A stretch of DNA of 42,890 nt from Actinomycetes bacterium (GCA_021790675.1 JAJYGN010000068.1:1-42890); one strand, 5' to 3'; positions 7,737-17,170 are shown, counted from the first letter of the stretch. Program-made: numbers and translations. Notes: generated by a model from the letters alone, not told the origin.

Positions 7737-8974
7737 GCGCCGCGCAGAACTTCAAGTCCAAGACCTTCGCCGCACTGAGCGTACGAAATTTCCGTCTCTA
7801 CGTCTTCGGCCAGCTGGTGTCGGTCTCGGGGACGTGGATGCAGTCGGTGGCCCAGGGTTGGCTGATCCTGCAGATCTCGGGCTCCTCGGTCGACCTGGGC
7901 ATCGCGGTGGCCCTGCAGTACGTGCCGATGCTCGTGATCGGCTCCTACGGGGGAGTGATCGCCGATCGCCACGACAAGCGGCGCATCCTCTATGGCACCC
8001 AGGGCGGAGCCGGCCTGCTGGCCCTGGCCCTCGGGGTGATGGTGACGACGCACCACGTCAGCATCGCCGCGGTTTACCTGCTGGCAGCGCTGCTGGGCAT
8101 CGTGAACCTCTTCGACGTGCCAGCGCGCCAGGCCTTCGTTCAGCAGATGGTCGGGCGTGATCTCATCGCTAACGCCGTCAGCCTCAACAGCGTCCTCATG
8201 AACGCGGGCCGCCTGATTGGCCCGGGGATAGCGACCGCCTTCATCGCCGCCTTCGGCACCGCCGTGTGTTTCTACGCTAACGCTGTCAGCTACGTCGCGG
8301 TGCTGATCGCGCTGGCCCTGATGCGTAGTCACGAGTTCCTGCCCATGAAGACAATCGCGCGCGAAAAGGGCCAGCTGCGCCTGGGTATCGCCTACGTGCG
8401 GGCCAATCCCGAGCTGCGCCGGGCGGTGCTCGCGGTCGCGGTGGTCAGCATGTTCGCCTTCAACTTCACGGTGACGCTGCCCTTGCTCGCGCACGATACC
8501 TTCCACCAGCGCACTGCGGTCGAGTACGGGCTCATGATGGGGGCGATGGGGCTCGGCGCCATCATCGGCGGACTGGCCATCGCGTACCGTTCGCGGCCCA
8601 CCCCGGGCTTGCTCGCGGCGCTCGCGTTAGGTTTTGGCACGTCGCTCACCCTCGTGGCCCTGATGCCGTCGGCGCACCTCGCCGAGCTCTTGATGATCCC
8701 GACCGGCGCCTGTTCGGTGGCCTTCGTCTCGACGGCGAACGCGACGCTGCAGCTCAACTCCTCGAGCGCGATGCGCGGTCGGGTCATGAGCCTCTACGGC
8801 ATCGCCTTTTTTGGCACGACTCCCATCGGCGCGCCGCTCATTGGGTTCATCATCACACTGAGCGACCCTCGCACGGGTCTGCTCGTTGGCTCAATTCTCA
8901 CCGTGCTGGTCGGCGTGTGGCTCTCCGCCACGCACCAGCGAGTTCCGGCCACGGTGCTCGAGCCCGCGACCTAG
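7733..8974 (+). CDS. MFS transporter (drug/siderophore exporter-like, MFS_3 type)
   Basis: 413-residue major facilitator with about 11-12 hydrophobic segments. N-terminal RNFRLYVFGQLVSVSGTWMQ and the TM2-3 loop GGVIADRHDKRR are typical of the EntS-like MFS_3 group, which exports siderophores or small toxic compounds. GTG start, coupled to marR by a GTGA overlap and preceded by GGAGGAGG, so I reject the longer in-frame extension beginning at 7544 inside marR. It is convergent with the acyl-CoA dehydrogenase, the two stops overlapping by four bases. Confidence 0.9.
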   Translation: MSAAQNFKSKTFAALSVRNFRLYVFGQLVSVSGTWMQSVAQGWLILQISGSSVDLGIAVALQYVPMLVIGSYGGVIADRHDKRRILYGTQGGAGLLALALGVMVTTHHVSIAAVYLLAALLGIVNLFDVPARQAFVQQMVGRDLIANAVSLNSVLMNAGRLIGPGIATAFIAAFGTAVCFYANAVSYVAVLIALALMRSHEFLPMKTIAREKGQLRLGIAYVRANPELRRAVLAVAVVSMFAFNFTVTLPLLAHDTFHQRTAVEYGLMMGAMGLGAIIGGLAIAYRSRPTPGLLAALALGFGTSLTLVALMPSAHLAELLMIPTGACSVAFVSTANATLQLNSSSAMRGRVMSLYGIAFFGTTPIGAPLIGFIITLSDPRTGLLVGSILTVLVGVWLSATHQRVPATVLEPAT

Positions 8975-10200
8975 GCGTTCTGAGCCTTGGGCTCCTTGGG
9001 CAGGCCGAGGGCCCGCTCACCAATGATGTTGCGCTGGATCTCGGCGGTGCCGCCCCAGATGGTCTCGGATCGTGAGAAGAAGAAGGACGCCTGCAGATCC
9101 GACACCGGGTAATCCGCCCGGCCCCGTCGGCCCGGGCCCGACTGGGGGTCGGGGGCCTTGCCAGTGAGGATCTGGGCCTGCATGCCCATTACGTCAAGTC
9201 CCAGTTCCATCATGTCGCGGTGCATCTCGGACCAGAACATCTTGTTGCACGCGCCGAGCAGGGTCGCGTTGTGGGATGAATTGAGCGAGTCGGTCAGCGA
9301 GCGATAGCCGTTGATCTCCATGATCTTGACTTTCTGCCAGGATCGCACGAGGGCGTCGCGCACCAGGCGGTCGCTCGTGCGGCCGTGGCGGCGCGCCTCG
9401 TCGAGGATCGAGTCCCACTCCTTGAGAAAGCGGCGGTACCCGGTGGTGGACGAAGAGCCGCGCTCGAATCCCAGCGTGGTCATGGCGACCTTCCAGCCGT
9501 TGTTGACCCCGCCGATCACGTTGCCCTTGGGGCAGCGTGCGTTGGTGAAGAAGACCTCGTTGAACTCGGCCGAACCGTCGACCTGAGTGATGGGGCGAAT
9601 TTCGACGCCCTCTTGGTGCATGGGTACCAGCAGGTAGCTGATTCCCGCGTGCGCCGGTGCGCTGGGGTCGGTGCGCGCGAGCAGGAACACGTAGTCCGCG
9701 TACTGGGCCTGGGTCGTCCAGACCTTCTGGCCGTTGATGATCCACTCGTCGCCGTCGAGCACGGCGCTGGTCTTGAGGCTGGCCAAATCGGATCCCGAGT
9801 CGGGCTCGGAGAATCCCTGACACCAGGTGATGCGACCCTCGAGGATGCCGGGAATGAATTCCTTCTTCTGCTCTTCCGTGCCCCACTGCAAGATGGTGGG
9901 CCCGACCAAGGTGTCGCCGAAGAAGTCGGCGCGCATCGGCGCGCCGGCCTTGGCGAACTCCTCGTTGAGGACGACCTGCTGGAGCAGCGAGAGGCCCTTG
10001 CCGCCGTACTCGACGGGCCAGCCCGCACAGATCCAGCCGCCGGCGAAGAGCGTCTCGTTCCAAGTCTTGTTGAACTGCTGGCGCTCGGCCTCGGTCATGG
10101 AGAAGCCCGGTTCGAACCAGCCTGCGGGCAGGTTGGCCTCGAGCCAGGCGCGGATCTCCAGGCGGAAGGATTCGGCGTCGTCGGGATAGGTCAGATCCAT
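8971..10200 (-). CDS. Acyl-CoA dehydrogenase
   Basis: FAD flavoenzyme oxidising acyl-CoA thioesters, 409 residues. Domain order is normal: N-terminal helices, a middle beta domain with the FAD/substrate signature WCQGFSEPDSGSDLASL, and a C-terminal helical domain ending in ETIWGGTAEIQRNII. At the position where medium-chain enzymes have the catalytic Glu (YEGT) this protein has Gly (WGGT); the base may instead be the Glu in TLGFERG, as in helix-G-type members. I prefer the ATG at 10200 (MDLTYPDD) to one 14 codons upstream because TACGCT sits seven bases before it and no Shine-Dalgarno is present. With the P450 it hints at lipid or sterol degradation, but that is inference. Confidence 0.93.
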   Translation of the reverse strand: MDLTYPDDAESFRLEIRAWLEANLPAGWFEPGFSMTEAERQQFNKTWNETLFAGGWICAGWPVEYGGKGLSLLQQVVLNEEFAKAGAPMRADFFGDTLVGPTILQWGTEEQKKEFIPGILEGRITWCQGFSEPDSGSDLASLKTSAVLDGDEWIINGQKVWTTQAQYADYVFLLARTDPSAPAHAGISYLLVPMHQEGVEIRPITQVDGSAEFNEVFFTNARCPKGNVIGGVNNGWKVAMTTLGFERGSSSTTGYRRFLKEWDSILDEARRHGRTSDRLVRDALVRSWQKVKIMEINGYRSLTDSLNSSHNATLLGACNKMFWSEMHRDMMELGLDVMGMQAQILTGKAPDPQSGPGRRGRADYPVSDLQASFFFSRSETIWGGTAEIQRNIIGERALGLPKEPKAQNA

Positions 10201-10207
10201 GGAATCG

Positions 10208-10213
10208 AGCGTA
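10208..10213 (-). promoter_or_regulatory. Leaderless-type -10 (TACGCT) of the acyl-CoA dehydrogenase
   Basis: TACGCT on the minus strand, seven bases before the preferred ATG at 10200 (one base more than the standard spacing in this window). Confidence 0.5.
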
Positions 10214-10298
10214 GCCAGGTTCGACGAGCGCCTCGGGGGCATTTGTGCGGGCTGGGCAAGTGCGAAAGAATGAGGAACTTCGACTGGAGAGTTGGCCC

Positions 10299-11669
10299 GT
10301 GCCCCGATCGCTGCGTCAGACCATCGCCGAGACTCGTGCCTCGTGGGCGCGCTCGCGCGCGATTACCCTGCCCGAGCGCGTGGCACCGGCCCCGCCGGCC
10401 CCCGGCAAGTCCCGCGTGGCCTTCCTGGTCTACCGGGGCAATCCGCGCTGTGGCGGCCAGGGTGTCTACACTCGTCACCTCACGCGTGAGCTGGTTGCCC
10501 TGGGCCACAGCGTCGAGGTCTTCTCGGGCCCGCCGTGGCCCGAACTTGACGAGGGCGTGGGCTTCACTCCGGTGCGGGGGCTCGACCTCTACCGCGACCC
10601 CGACCCCTTCCGTATTCCGGCGCGCCGCGAGTTCACCAGTCGCGAGGACGTCGCCGAGTTCCTCATCATGCTCGGCGCCGGTTTTGGCGAGCCCTACGCC
10701 TTCAGCCGCCGCGTGCACACGATGCTGCGCGCTCGGCGGAGTGAGTTCGACATCGTCCACGACAACCAGTGCATGGGGCCTGGCATCGCGGCGCTCGTTC
10801 TCGAGGGCTGGCCCTTGCTCGAGACTCTGCACCATCCGATCACGGTGGATCGCTCGATCGCCCTGGATCACACGACTGGCGCCTGGCGGCGCTTCACCAC
10901 GCGGCGCTGGTTCGGGTTCCTGCGCATGCAGGTGCGCGTACTGAAGACCCTGCCGGCGGTGCTGACCGTCTCGCACAACTCCAAAGTCGATATCAACGCG
11001 CAGATGGGCGTGCCCCTTGAGCGCCTCACGGTGGTGCCCGTCGGCGTGGACCACGAGGTCTTTCGCCCGTATCCCGACGTGGTCAAGAGGCCCGGGCGCC
11101 TCATGGTCACTTCGAGCAGCGACGTGCCGATGAAGGGACTTGTCCCCCTGCTCGAGGCGATCGCCAAGCTGCGCGTGGAACGCGACATCGACCTCATCGT
11201 TATCGGACGTCCGCGCCCCGGCGGGCGGGTGGCGGCGACCATCGATCGCCTGGGCTTAGGTGACATCGTCACGACGATCTCCGGGGTCAGCGACGAGGAG
11301 CTCGCGCGCCTCTACGGCGAGGCCGAGGTGGCGATCGTGCCCAGCCTGTACGAGGGCTTTTCCCTCCCAGCCATCGAGGCCATGGCCTGCGCTGTTCCCG
11401 TCGTTGCCACGACCGGCGGCGCGCTGCCCGAGGTGGTCGGCGTGAGTGGCGAGACGGGTCTGCTGGTCGCCCCGAACGACCCCGAGGCGCTCGTCGCGGC
11501 GATCGGTCGACTCCTCGAAGACCCCACGCTGCGCGCTGAACTCGGCGCGCGCGGACGCCAGCGCGTGATCGAGCGCTTCACCTGGCAGGTCACCGCGCGC
11601 GGCACCGCTGCCTGCTACGACGCCATACTCCAGGGCCGCCCCCTGCCCGCGGCGATGACCTTCGACTGA
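10299..11669 (+). CDS. GT4-type glycosyltransferase
   Basis: 456-residue GT-B fold retaining glycosyltransferase. The N-terminal domain has FLVYRGNPRCGGQGVYTRHL, the acceptor-side loop with GGQGVY typical of family 4. The C-terminal nucleotide-sugar domain has VPVGVDHEVFRPY and the EX7E motif EGFSLPAIEAMACAVPVVAT. GTG at 10299 is preferred because GGAGAG lies eight bases upstream; an in-frame GTG at 10245 is the alternative. Its TGA overlaps the ATG of the next gene, a methyltransferase. Donor and acceptor are unknown; the operon suggests synthesis of a methylated glycan or glycolipid. Confidence 0.9.
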   Translation: MPRSLRQTIAETRASWARSRAITLPERVAPAPPAPGKSRVAFLVYRGNPRCGGQGVYTRHLTRELVALGHSVEVFSGPPWPELDEGVGFTPVRGLDLYRDPDPFRIPARREFTSREDVAEFLIMLGAGFGEPYAFSRRVHTMLRARRSEFDIVHDNQCMGPGIAALVLEGWPLLETLHHPITVDRSIALDHTTGAWRRFTTRRWFGFLRMQVRVLKTLPAVLTVSHNSKVDINAQMGVPLERLTVVPVGVDHEVFRPYPDVVKRPGRLMVTSSSDVPMKGLVPLLEAIAKLRVERDIDLIVIGRPRPGGRVAATIDRLGLGDIVTTISGVSDEELARLYGEAEVAIVPSLYEGFSLPAIEAMACAVPVVATTGGALPEVVGVSGETGLLVAPNDPEALVAAIGRLLEDPTLRAELGARGRQRVIERFTWQVTARGTAACYDAILQGRPLPAAMTFD

Positions 11670-12388
11670 TGCTGACCTGCGACTACGACCGCCTCGGACT
11701 GGCGCCAGGTGACACGGTTCTTGACCTGGGATGCGGGTTCGGGCGCCACGCCTTCGAAGCGGCGCGCCGCGGGGGGCGCGTCATCGCCCTCGACGCGGGA
11801 ACCGACGAAGTCAATGGCGTCGTCGCGATCTTCGCCGCGATGGCCGAGGCGGGGGAGTTATCAGAGGAGCGGGTCGCGACGGGCGTCGTCCAGGGCGACG
11901 CGCTCGCCCTGCCCTTCGCTGACGCCACCTTCGACCGAGTGATCTGCTCCGAAGTGCTCGAGCACCTGCCCGCCGACGAGGCTGCCATGGCCGAACTCGC
12001 GCGCGTGCTGCGCCCGGGGGGAACGATGGCCGTCACCGTGCCGCGCTTCGGGCCCGAACTGATCAACTGGGCGCTGTCGGACGAGTACCATAACGTACCC
12101 GGCGGGCACGTGCGCATCTACCGTCGCTCGGTGCTCGAGGCGCGTCTGGGTCGCGCCGGGCTGCGCGTGCGCGGACACCACCACGCCCACGGGCTGCACA
12201 GCCCGTACTGGTGGCTCAAGTGCTTCGTTGGCACGACCAATGACGAGCACCGTTTGGTCAAGCTCTATCATCGGCTGCTCGTCTGGGACATCGTGAAGCG
12301 ACCCTGGCTGACGCGCCGGGCCGAGGCGGTGCTCTCGCCACTGATGGGCAAGTCACTGGTCGTCTATCTCGAGAAGGCCTCTGCGTGA
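11669..12388 (+). CDS. Class I SAM-dependent methyltransferase
   Basis: 239-residue methyltransferase of the UbiE/Methyltransf_11 type. Motif I is VLDLGCGFGRHAFEA (about 18-32), the acidic ribose contact is in VIALDAGTDE, and motif IV region is FDRVICSEVLEHLP, followed by RVLRPGGTMAVTVP. The start ATG overlaps the glycosyltransferase stop (TGATG), and its own TGA overlaps the GTG of the toroid protein (GTGA), so three genes are coupled. The likely substrate is the product of the neighbouring glycosyltransferase, which is an inference from context. Confidence 0.9.
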   Translation: MLTCDYDRLGLAPGDTVLDLGCGFGRHAFEAARRGGRVIALDAGTDEVNGVVAIFAAMAEAGELSEERVATGVVQGDALALPFADATFDRVICSEVLEHLPADEAAMAELARVLRPGGTMAVTVPRFGPELINWALSDEYHNVPGGHVRIYRRSVLEARLGRAGLRVRGHHHAHGLHSPYWWLKCFVGTTNDEHRLVKLYHRLLVWDIVKRPWLTRRAEAVLSPLMGKSLVVYLEKASA

Positions 12389-13485
12389 CGACGACCGCGC
12401 TGCGCGGAGTGCCCGAGGTGCTGAGCGACGGCGAGATCGCGGCCACCTCGGCGCACCTCATCTCATTGCAGCGTCCCTCGGGCCAGATCGTGTGGTACCC
12501 GGGCGGGCACTGCGACCCGTGGAACCACGTCGAGGTGGCGATGGCCCTCACCGTGATCGGCGAGACCGAGGCGGCCCGGGCGGCGTATCGCTGGCTCGGC
12601 GCGACCCAGCTAGCAAACGGTGCGTGGTTCAACTACTACCGCGACGCGAGCGTTCTCAACGCGCGCCTGGACACCAACGTCTGCGCCTACCTCGCGACCG
12701 GGCTCTATCACTACCTTCTCGTCACCGGCGACGTCGACTTCGCCGCGAACCTCTGGCCCACTGTGAGGCGCGCCATCGACTTCGTGCTCGCCTGGCAGCT
12801 GCCCGACGGCACCGTGCGCTGGTCGCTCGATCTGGCGGGTCGGCCCGAGCACTACGCGCTGCTGACGGGATCGTCCTCGATCTATCACTCGCTGCGCTGC
12901 GCTCTGGCGCTCGGCGAGCGCCTGGGCGAGGACGTATCGGACTGGATCGTTCCCACCGGGCGACTCGGACACGCGGTCGCCCACCACCCGGGAGCCTTCG
13001 CGCCCAAGAACGAGTTCGCGATGGATTGGTACTACCCGGTGTTCTGCGGGGCGCTGGTGGGCGAGGCCGCCGAGTCGCGCCTCGCCCACGGCTGGGAGCG
13101 TCACGTCATGGAGGGCTACGGGGTGCGCTGCGTGTCGACGAGCGACTGGGTGACGGCGGCCGAGACCGCCGAGTGCGTGTTGACACTCGACGCGGTGGGA
13201 CTCACCAGCCGGGCCCTGGATCTCTTCTCCTTGACTCGTCGTCACCGGCGCGACGACGGTGCCTATTGGACGGGCTACGCCTACCCCCAGCACGTCACCT
13301 TCCCCGACCACGAAGTCACGTCCTACACCGCGGCGGCGGTGGTGCTCGCTGCCGACGCGCTGACGTCGTCGAGCCCGGCCGCGGGTCTCTTTCGCCACGG
13401 GACCCTCCCGGCCCCGCCCGATGTTCCCGAGACGGGCTGTGTGATCAGCGTCGCGTCAGGACGCGCAACGACCCCGTCGCGCTAG
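12385..13485 (+). CDS. Alpha/alpha-toroid protein (prenyltransferase/squalene-oxidase-like repeats)
   Basis: 366 residues, with repeated helical hairpins that read like an alpha/alpha toroid: segments such as LISLQRPSGQIVWYPGG, LGATQLANGAWFNYY and FVLAWQLPDGTVRWSLD recur at about 50-60 residues, the spacing of prenyltransferase/squalene-cyclase or six-hairpin glycosidase repeats. No terpene-cyclase DxDD or QW consensus is evident, so a cyclase is not supported; a glycan-binding or glycosidase-like role is equally possible. GTG start overlaps the methyltransferase stop. The 3' end overlaps the convergent methyltransferase gene by 41 bases. Function unknown. Confidence 0.75.
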   Translation: MTTTALRGVPEVLSDGEIAATSAHLISLQRPSGQIVWYPGGHCDPWNHVEVAMALTVIGETEAARAAYRWLGATQLANGAWFNYYRDASVLNARLDTNVCAYLATGLYHYLLVTGDVDFAANLWPTVRRAIDFVLAWQLPDGTVRWSLDLAGRPEHYALLTGSSSIYHSLRCALALGERLGEDVSDWIVPTGRLGHAVAHHPGAFAPKNEFAMDWYYPVFCGALVGEAAESRLAHGWERHVMEGYGVRCVSTSDWVTAAETAECVLTLDAVGLTSRALDLFSLTRRHRRDDGAYWTGYAYPQHVTFPDHEVTSYTAAAVVLAADALTSSSPAAGLFRHGTLPAPPDVPETGCVISVASGRATTPSR

Positions 13486-14071
13486 CGTCGACGAACTCGC
13501 CGCTCGCGAGTGCGGCCTGGTAGATCTCGTAGGGCGGCCGGCCACCGTCGGCGGGGTCCGTGAAGACGTCGTGAATGGCGAGCGTGCCGCCGACCACGAC
13601 CTTGGGCGACCAGCAGGTGTAGTCCGCCCATGCGACCGCGTCGCCGTGGCCGCCATCGATGAAGAGCAGGTCGAGCGGCTGGGCGAAGTGCGCGGCCACG
13701 ACCTCCGAATGGCCCACCAAGCCGATGACCGTCTCCTCGAGGCGGGCCTCGGCGATCGTGCGCTGCCAGGCCGGCAGGGTGTTGAGCCGTCCGTCGGCCG
13801 GGTCGACCAGGTCGGGATCGAAGTACTCCCAGCCCGCCTGATTCTCCTCGGAGCCGTGGTGGTGGTCGAGCGAGTAGAGGACGGCGCCTCGCGTCTCGGC
13901 GGCCGCGCCGAGGTAGAGCGCGGACTTGCCGCACCAGGCGCCGATCTCGAGCCAGGTGTCGGTGGTTCGCGCCGCCGCGAGTCCCTCCCGGAAGAGCGCT
14001 TCGCCCTCGTCATCGGGCATGAAGCCCCGAGTGCGGCGCGCCAGCGCGAAGAGCTCGTCGCGGCGCGTCAC
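13445..14071 (-). CDS. Class I SAM-dependent methyltransferase (Methyltransf_24 type)
   Basis: 208-residue methyltransferase-fold protein. The SAM-binding segment is TWLEIGAWCGKSALYLGAA (about 39-57), and LLFIDGGHGDAVAWAD (about 134-149) is the hallmark of the Methyltransf_24 / cephalosporin hydroxylase-like group often found in glycan clusters. GTG start overlaps the TGA of the upstream UPF0016 gene, so it is translated after it. It faces the glycosyltransferase operon tail to tail with a 41-base overlap, so a shared role is suggestive but unproven. Confidence 0.85.
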   Translation of the reverse strand: MTRRDELFALARRTRGFMPDDEGEALFREGLAAARTTDTWLEIGAWCGKSALYLGAAAETRGAVLYSLDHHHGSEENQAGWEYFDPDLVDPADGRLNTLPAWQRTIAEARLEETVIGLVGHSEVVAAHFAQPLDLLFIDGGHGDAVAWADYTCWSPKVVVGGTLAIHDVFTDPADGGRPPYEIYQAALASGEFVDASATGSLRVLTRR

Positions 14072-14661
14072 CCGGCGAACGCCGTAATCAAGGTGTAGAT
14101 CCCCAGCCCGGCGAAGATCAGACCGCCGCCCAGGCGGATCTTGGCCAGGGGGACGATGCGCTGAAGCATCTTGCCGCCGTAGGCGCCCACGAAGGAGATC
14201 AACACCATGGCCAGGGACGAGGCCACGAAGACCTCGACGGGTTGATGGGTCTTGGCCGCGAAGTTGGCGGCCTGGATCTGGGTCAGGTCGCCGAACTCGC
14301 CGATAAAGATCACCGTGAAGGCGGTCGTGATCTCGCGCCGGCGCGATCCGGCGTGCTCGACCTTCGCGTCGCGCTCGCCCTCTTCTTCTACCTCCTTCTC
14401 CGGTACGAAGAGCAGGTACGCCGCGCCGCCGAGGAAGAGCAGGGCGATCACGATTTCCTTGGGCCGCACGGGCAGCAGGGTGAGCAGACCGCCGGCGATG
14501 ACGGCCAGACCCATCTGGAGGATGAAAGCGCTCGAGGCACCCACCACGATCGACGAGGGCCGCGCCCTCGTCGACATGACAATGGTGGCGATCATGGTCT
14601 TGTCAGGCAACTCCAGGATGAACATCAGCGCCGCGATGCTCAAGAAGGTGCCGACGTTCAC
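14068..14661 (-). CDS. UPF0016/GDT1 family divalent cation exporter
   Basis: 197-residue integral membrane protein of the TMEM165/GDT1 (UPF0016) family, whose members export Mn2+ or Ca2+ in exchange for protons. Both signature motifs are present: ELPDKT in the first helix pair (about 17-22) and EFGDLTQ in the second (about 121-127). About six helices are visible, with a charged cytoplasmic loop (KEVEEEGERDAKVEH) between the halves. GTG start preceded by AGGAG at good spacing. Coupled by GTGA to the downstream methyltransferase; the link between the two functions is unclear. Confidence 0.88.
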   Translation of the reverse strand: MNVGTFLSIAALMFILELPDKTMIATIVMSTRARPSSIVVGASSAFILQMGLAVIAGGLLTLLPVRPKEIVIALLFLGGAAYLLFVPEKEVEEEGERDAKVEHAGSRRREITTAFTVIFIGEFGDLTQIQAANFAAKTHQPVEVFVASSLAMVLISFVGAYGGKMLQRIVPLAKIRLGGGLIFAGLGIYTLITAFAG

Positions 14662-14668
14662 GTCGCTC

Positions 14669-17170
14669 CTAGAAGGAGGCGCGCAACGCGTCGCGGAAGG
14701 CGAGGCCCACCCGAAGTCGCTCGACCTGTTGGTCGACGTGGCGCTGCTCGCCGCCCACCGAGTGGCTCGCGTGGAACGCGGCGACCTCGGCGGCGAAGTC
14801 GTCGTCGGCGATGAAGGTTCCCACGCCCGAGGCCACGCGGCCGCGGTAGTTCGGCGGGAAGTCGTTCATCACGTCGTCCCAGCGCGAGACCAAGTAGCGC
14901 CAGACGTCGGGACCGGTCACCCGGTTGCGCGACAGCAGTCCGAGCTCGATGGCGGCGTCCTGGGAGCGGAACTCGCTGAAGCACTTCTCGGCCGCGTCGA
15001 GGGCCAGGGCCGTCACCGGGAAGTCAGCGAGGGCCCACAGGTAGCGCTGCTCCTCCTGGGGGGTAGCGGCGTTGCGCCGACGCTCCAGGAAGAACGCGTA
15101 GTCGCCCGAGCGACCCTCGTTGGCAACGACGCGCAGGATCGAGCGAGCCAGGTCGCCCTCGAGGGGTCCGGCCTCGAAGCGGCGTCGGGCCTCGGCGCGA
15201 ATTGCGTCGTCGTCGCCGAGGGCGCCCAGGGCCCCGAGGATCACGCCACGCAACTGGCCGGTGCGCTCGTCCTCGCCCGGCTGGGGCTCCCAGCCCAGAC
15301 GCGCGAACTGCGGTGCGAAAAGGTCGTGGACAATCGAGGTGAGGCGGCCGCGCTGCTCGTCGGTGACCGCCCGGCTAGCGAAGTCCATCGCGGTGGCGAT
15401 CGTCGTCCAGGGGGCGGGCTCGTTCTGGGTGCCCATGCCGCGCGCCACCGCGAGGAAGTCTCCCCAGGTGATCTGACCCGCGAAAAGCAACGCCCAGCTG
15501 TCGGCGACGAGTGTCGCGCGCTCAAGCTCGTCGAGCTCGCCGAGACGTCCGGCCAGGACAGCGAGGTCGGCGCTCGCGTAGCGCGTGCGGTACACGCCCG
15601 ATCCGCCGGCGTTGACGACGACCGGTGCGGCCTCGGTCACCGCGAGGGGTGCGTCCTCCAGCAGGTGGCGCGAAGGCGCACCGCCGCTCAGCGAGCGGGT
15701 GAGTACCGGCACGATCCACTTCTCACCGATGGCGCTCTCGCCGTCGCGAGGGCCGTAGGCGAAGGGCGACTGGGAGATGGTCGCGTTCTCGAGAGTGACG
15801 ACCGGGTGGCCTCCCTGGAGGATGAAAGAGTTCATCAGCGCGCGCACCGGCTGGCCCGATTTCTCCTCGAGGGCGTCCCAGAGGTCGGTGGTGACGGTGT
15901 TCGCGTAGCTGTGCTTTCTCAGGTAGTGGCGGATGCCGTCGCGAAAGACGTCCTCACCGAGGTACTGCTCGAGCATGCGCAGCACCGAGCCGCCCTTTTC
16001 GTAGGTCAGCACGTCGAACATGCCGCGGATGTCGTCGGGGGAGATGACCTCGTACTCGATGGGCCGCGTCGAGTGCAGGCCGTCGACCTGCAGGGCGAGG
16101 TCGCGCTGGATGCCGAAGTCGACCCACATCTTCCATTGGGGGCGGAAGGCATTGGTGCAGAGCACTTCCATGAAGGTGGCGAAGGCTTCGTTGAGCCAGA
16201 TCCCCTCCCACCACTCCATGGTCACGAGGTCGCCGAACCACATGTGGGCCATCTCGTGAGCGACCACTTCGGCGACGCGCTGCTTCTCGGCGAGCGAGGC
16301 GGTCTCGGGATTGACCAGCAGGGCCGTCTCGCGGTAGGTAATGCAGCCCAGGTTCTCCATGGCCCCGAAGGCGAAGTCCGGAATCGCGATCATGTCGAGC
16401 TTGTCGCCGGGGTAGGGGATGTCGAAGTACTGAGAGAAGAAGGTCAGCGCGAACTCGCCGGCCTCCATGGCGAGGTCCACGAGGTGGCCCTTACCCACGG
16501 GGTAGACGACACGCAGCGGCGTGCCGAGGACGTCGACGGCGGCGGTCTCCTCGAAGGGTCCGATCACGAAGGCCACGAGGTACGTCGACATCTTCATCGT
16601 CGGCGCATAACTGACGGTCTTCTGGCCGTTACCGAGGTCGACGCGGGCGACCTCGGCGGTGTTGGAGTACGTCGCAAGGTGGCTCGGCACGGTCAGATTC
16701 ACCTGGAAGGTCGCCTTGAAGGAGGGCTCGTCGAAGCACGGAAAGGCCTGGCGGGCATCGGAGTGCTCGAACTGCGTCGTGGCGATCGTGTGGGAGGTGC
16801 CCTCGGCGTCGGTGAAAGTGGAGCGGTAGAAGCCGGTGAGCTGGTCATTGAGCACGCCGGTGAAGGCGATCTCGAGGGTCGCCTCGCCGGCGGGCACGGT
16901 GTCATCGAAGCCGAAGGTCGCGGTCTGGTAGGTCGCGTCGTGGCTGACCGGACCGGAGCGATGGGTGGCGCCGCCCCCGCTGATGGTCATTGCGCCCAAC
17001 TCGAGGTCCTTCGCGTGCAGGGTGATCGAGCGGACGGGCTCGACGACGTCGACGTCGATCTCGACGCGACCGGAGAAGGTCGCCGCCTCGATGTTGGGGG
17101 TGAGAAAGATTCGATAGGCCCGCGGCAGGACTGTTCGGGCGAGGCGATAGGGGTTTTTCGTGGTGCTCAT
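14669..17170 (-). CDS. pepN: Aminopeptidase N (M1 family metallopeptidase)
   Basis: 833-residue M1 zinc aminopeptidase, cytoplasmic (no signal peptide), removing N-terminal residues from peptides. The exopeptidase motif GAMEN is at 269-273 and the zinc site HEMAH at 305-309 with Glu328 in WLNEAF, giving exactly HExxH-x18-E. Domain order is N-terminal beta saddle, catalytic domain, and C-terminal helical ERAP1-like domain. The ATG at 17170 (MSTTKNPYRL) begins just before the conserved fold and has TAAGGT eight bases upstream; the frame is open for some 600 bases further upstream but that part runs through the divergent kinase gene. Monocistronic. Confidence 0.95.
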   Translation of the reverse strand: MSTTKNPYRLARTVLPRAYRIFLTPNIEAATFSGRVEIDVDVVEPVRSITLHAKDLELGAMTISGGGATHRSGPVSHDATYQTATFGFDDTVPAGEATLEIAFTGVLNDQLTGFYRSTFTDAEGTSHTIATTQFEHSDARQAFPCFDEPSFKATFQVNLTVPSHLATYSNTAEVARVDLGNGQKTVSYAPTMKMSTYLVAFVIGPFEETAAVDVLGTPLRVVYPVGKGHLVDLAMEAGEFALTFFSQYFDIPYPGDKLDMIAIPDFAFGAMENLGCITYRETALLVNPETASLAEKQRVAEVVAHEMAHMWFGDLVTMEWWEGIWLNEAFATFMEVLCTNAFRPQWKMWVDFGIQRDLALQVDGLHSTRPIEYEVISPDDIRGMFDVLTYEKGGSVLRMLEQYLGEDVFRDGIRHYLRKHSYANTVTTDLWDALEEKSGQPVRALMNSFILQGGHPVVTLENATISQSPFAYGPRDGESAIGEKWIVPVLTRSLSGGAPSRHLLEDAPLAVTEAAPVVVNAGGSGVYRTRYASADLAVLAGRLGELDELERATLVADSWALLFAGQITWGDFLAVARGMGTQNEPAPWTTIATAMDFASRAVTDEQRGRLTSIVHDLFAPQFARLGWEPQPGEDERTGQLRGVILGALGALGDDDAIRAEARRRFEAGPLEGDLARSILRVVANEGRSGDYAFFLERRRNAATPQEEQRYLWALADFPVTALALDAAEKCFSEFRSQDAAIELGLLSRNRVTGPDVWRYLVSRWDDVMNDFPPNYRGRVASGVGTFIADDDFAAEVAAFHASHSVGGEQRHVDQQVERLRVGLAFRDALRASF

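Noticed and set aside
7328-8506. A 392-codon minus-strand frame opposite marR and the MFS gene
   Set aside because: Composition rich in His, Gln, Arg and Glu is typical of antisense frames of GC-rich genes; both plus-strand genes are clear family members.
12385-13485. Terpene cyclase (squalene-hopene type)
   Set aside because: No DxDD motif or QW repeats visible, and the protein is much shorter than the roughly 600-residue cyclases.
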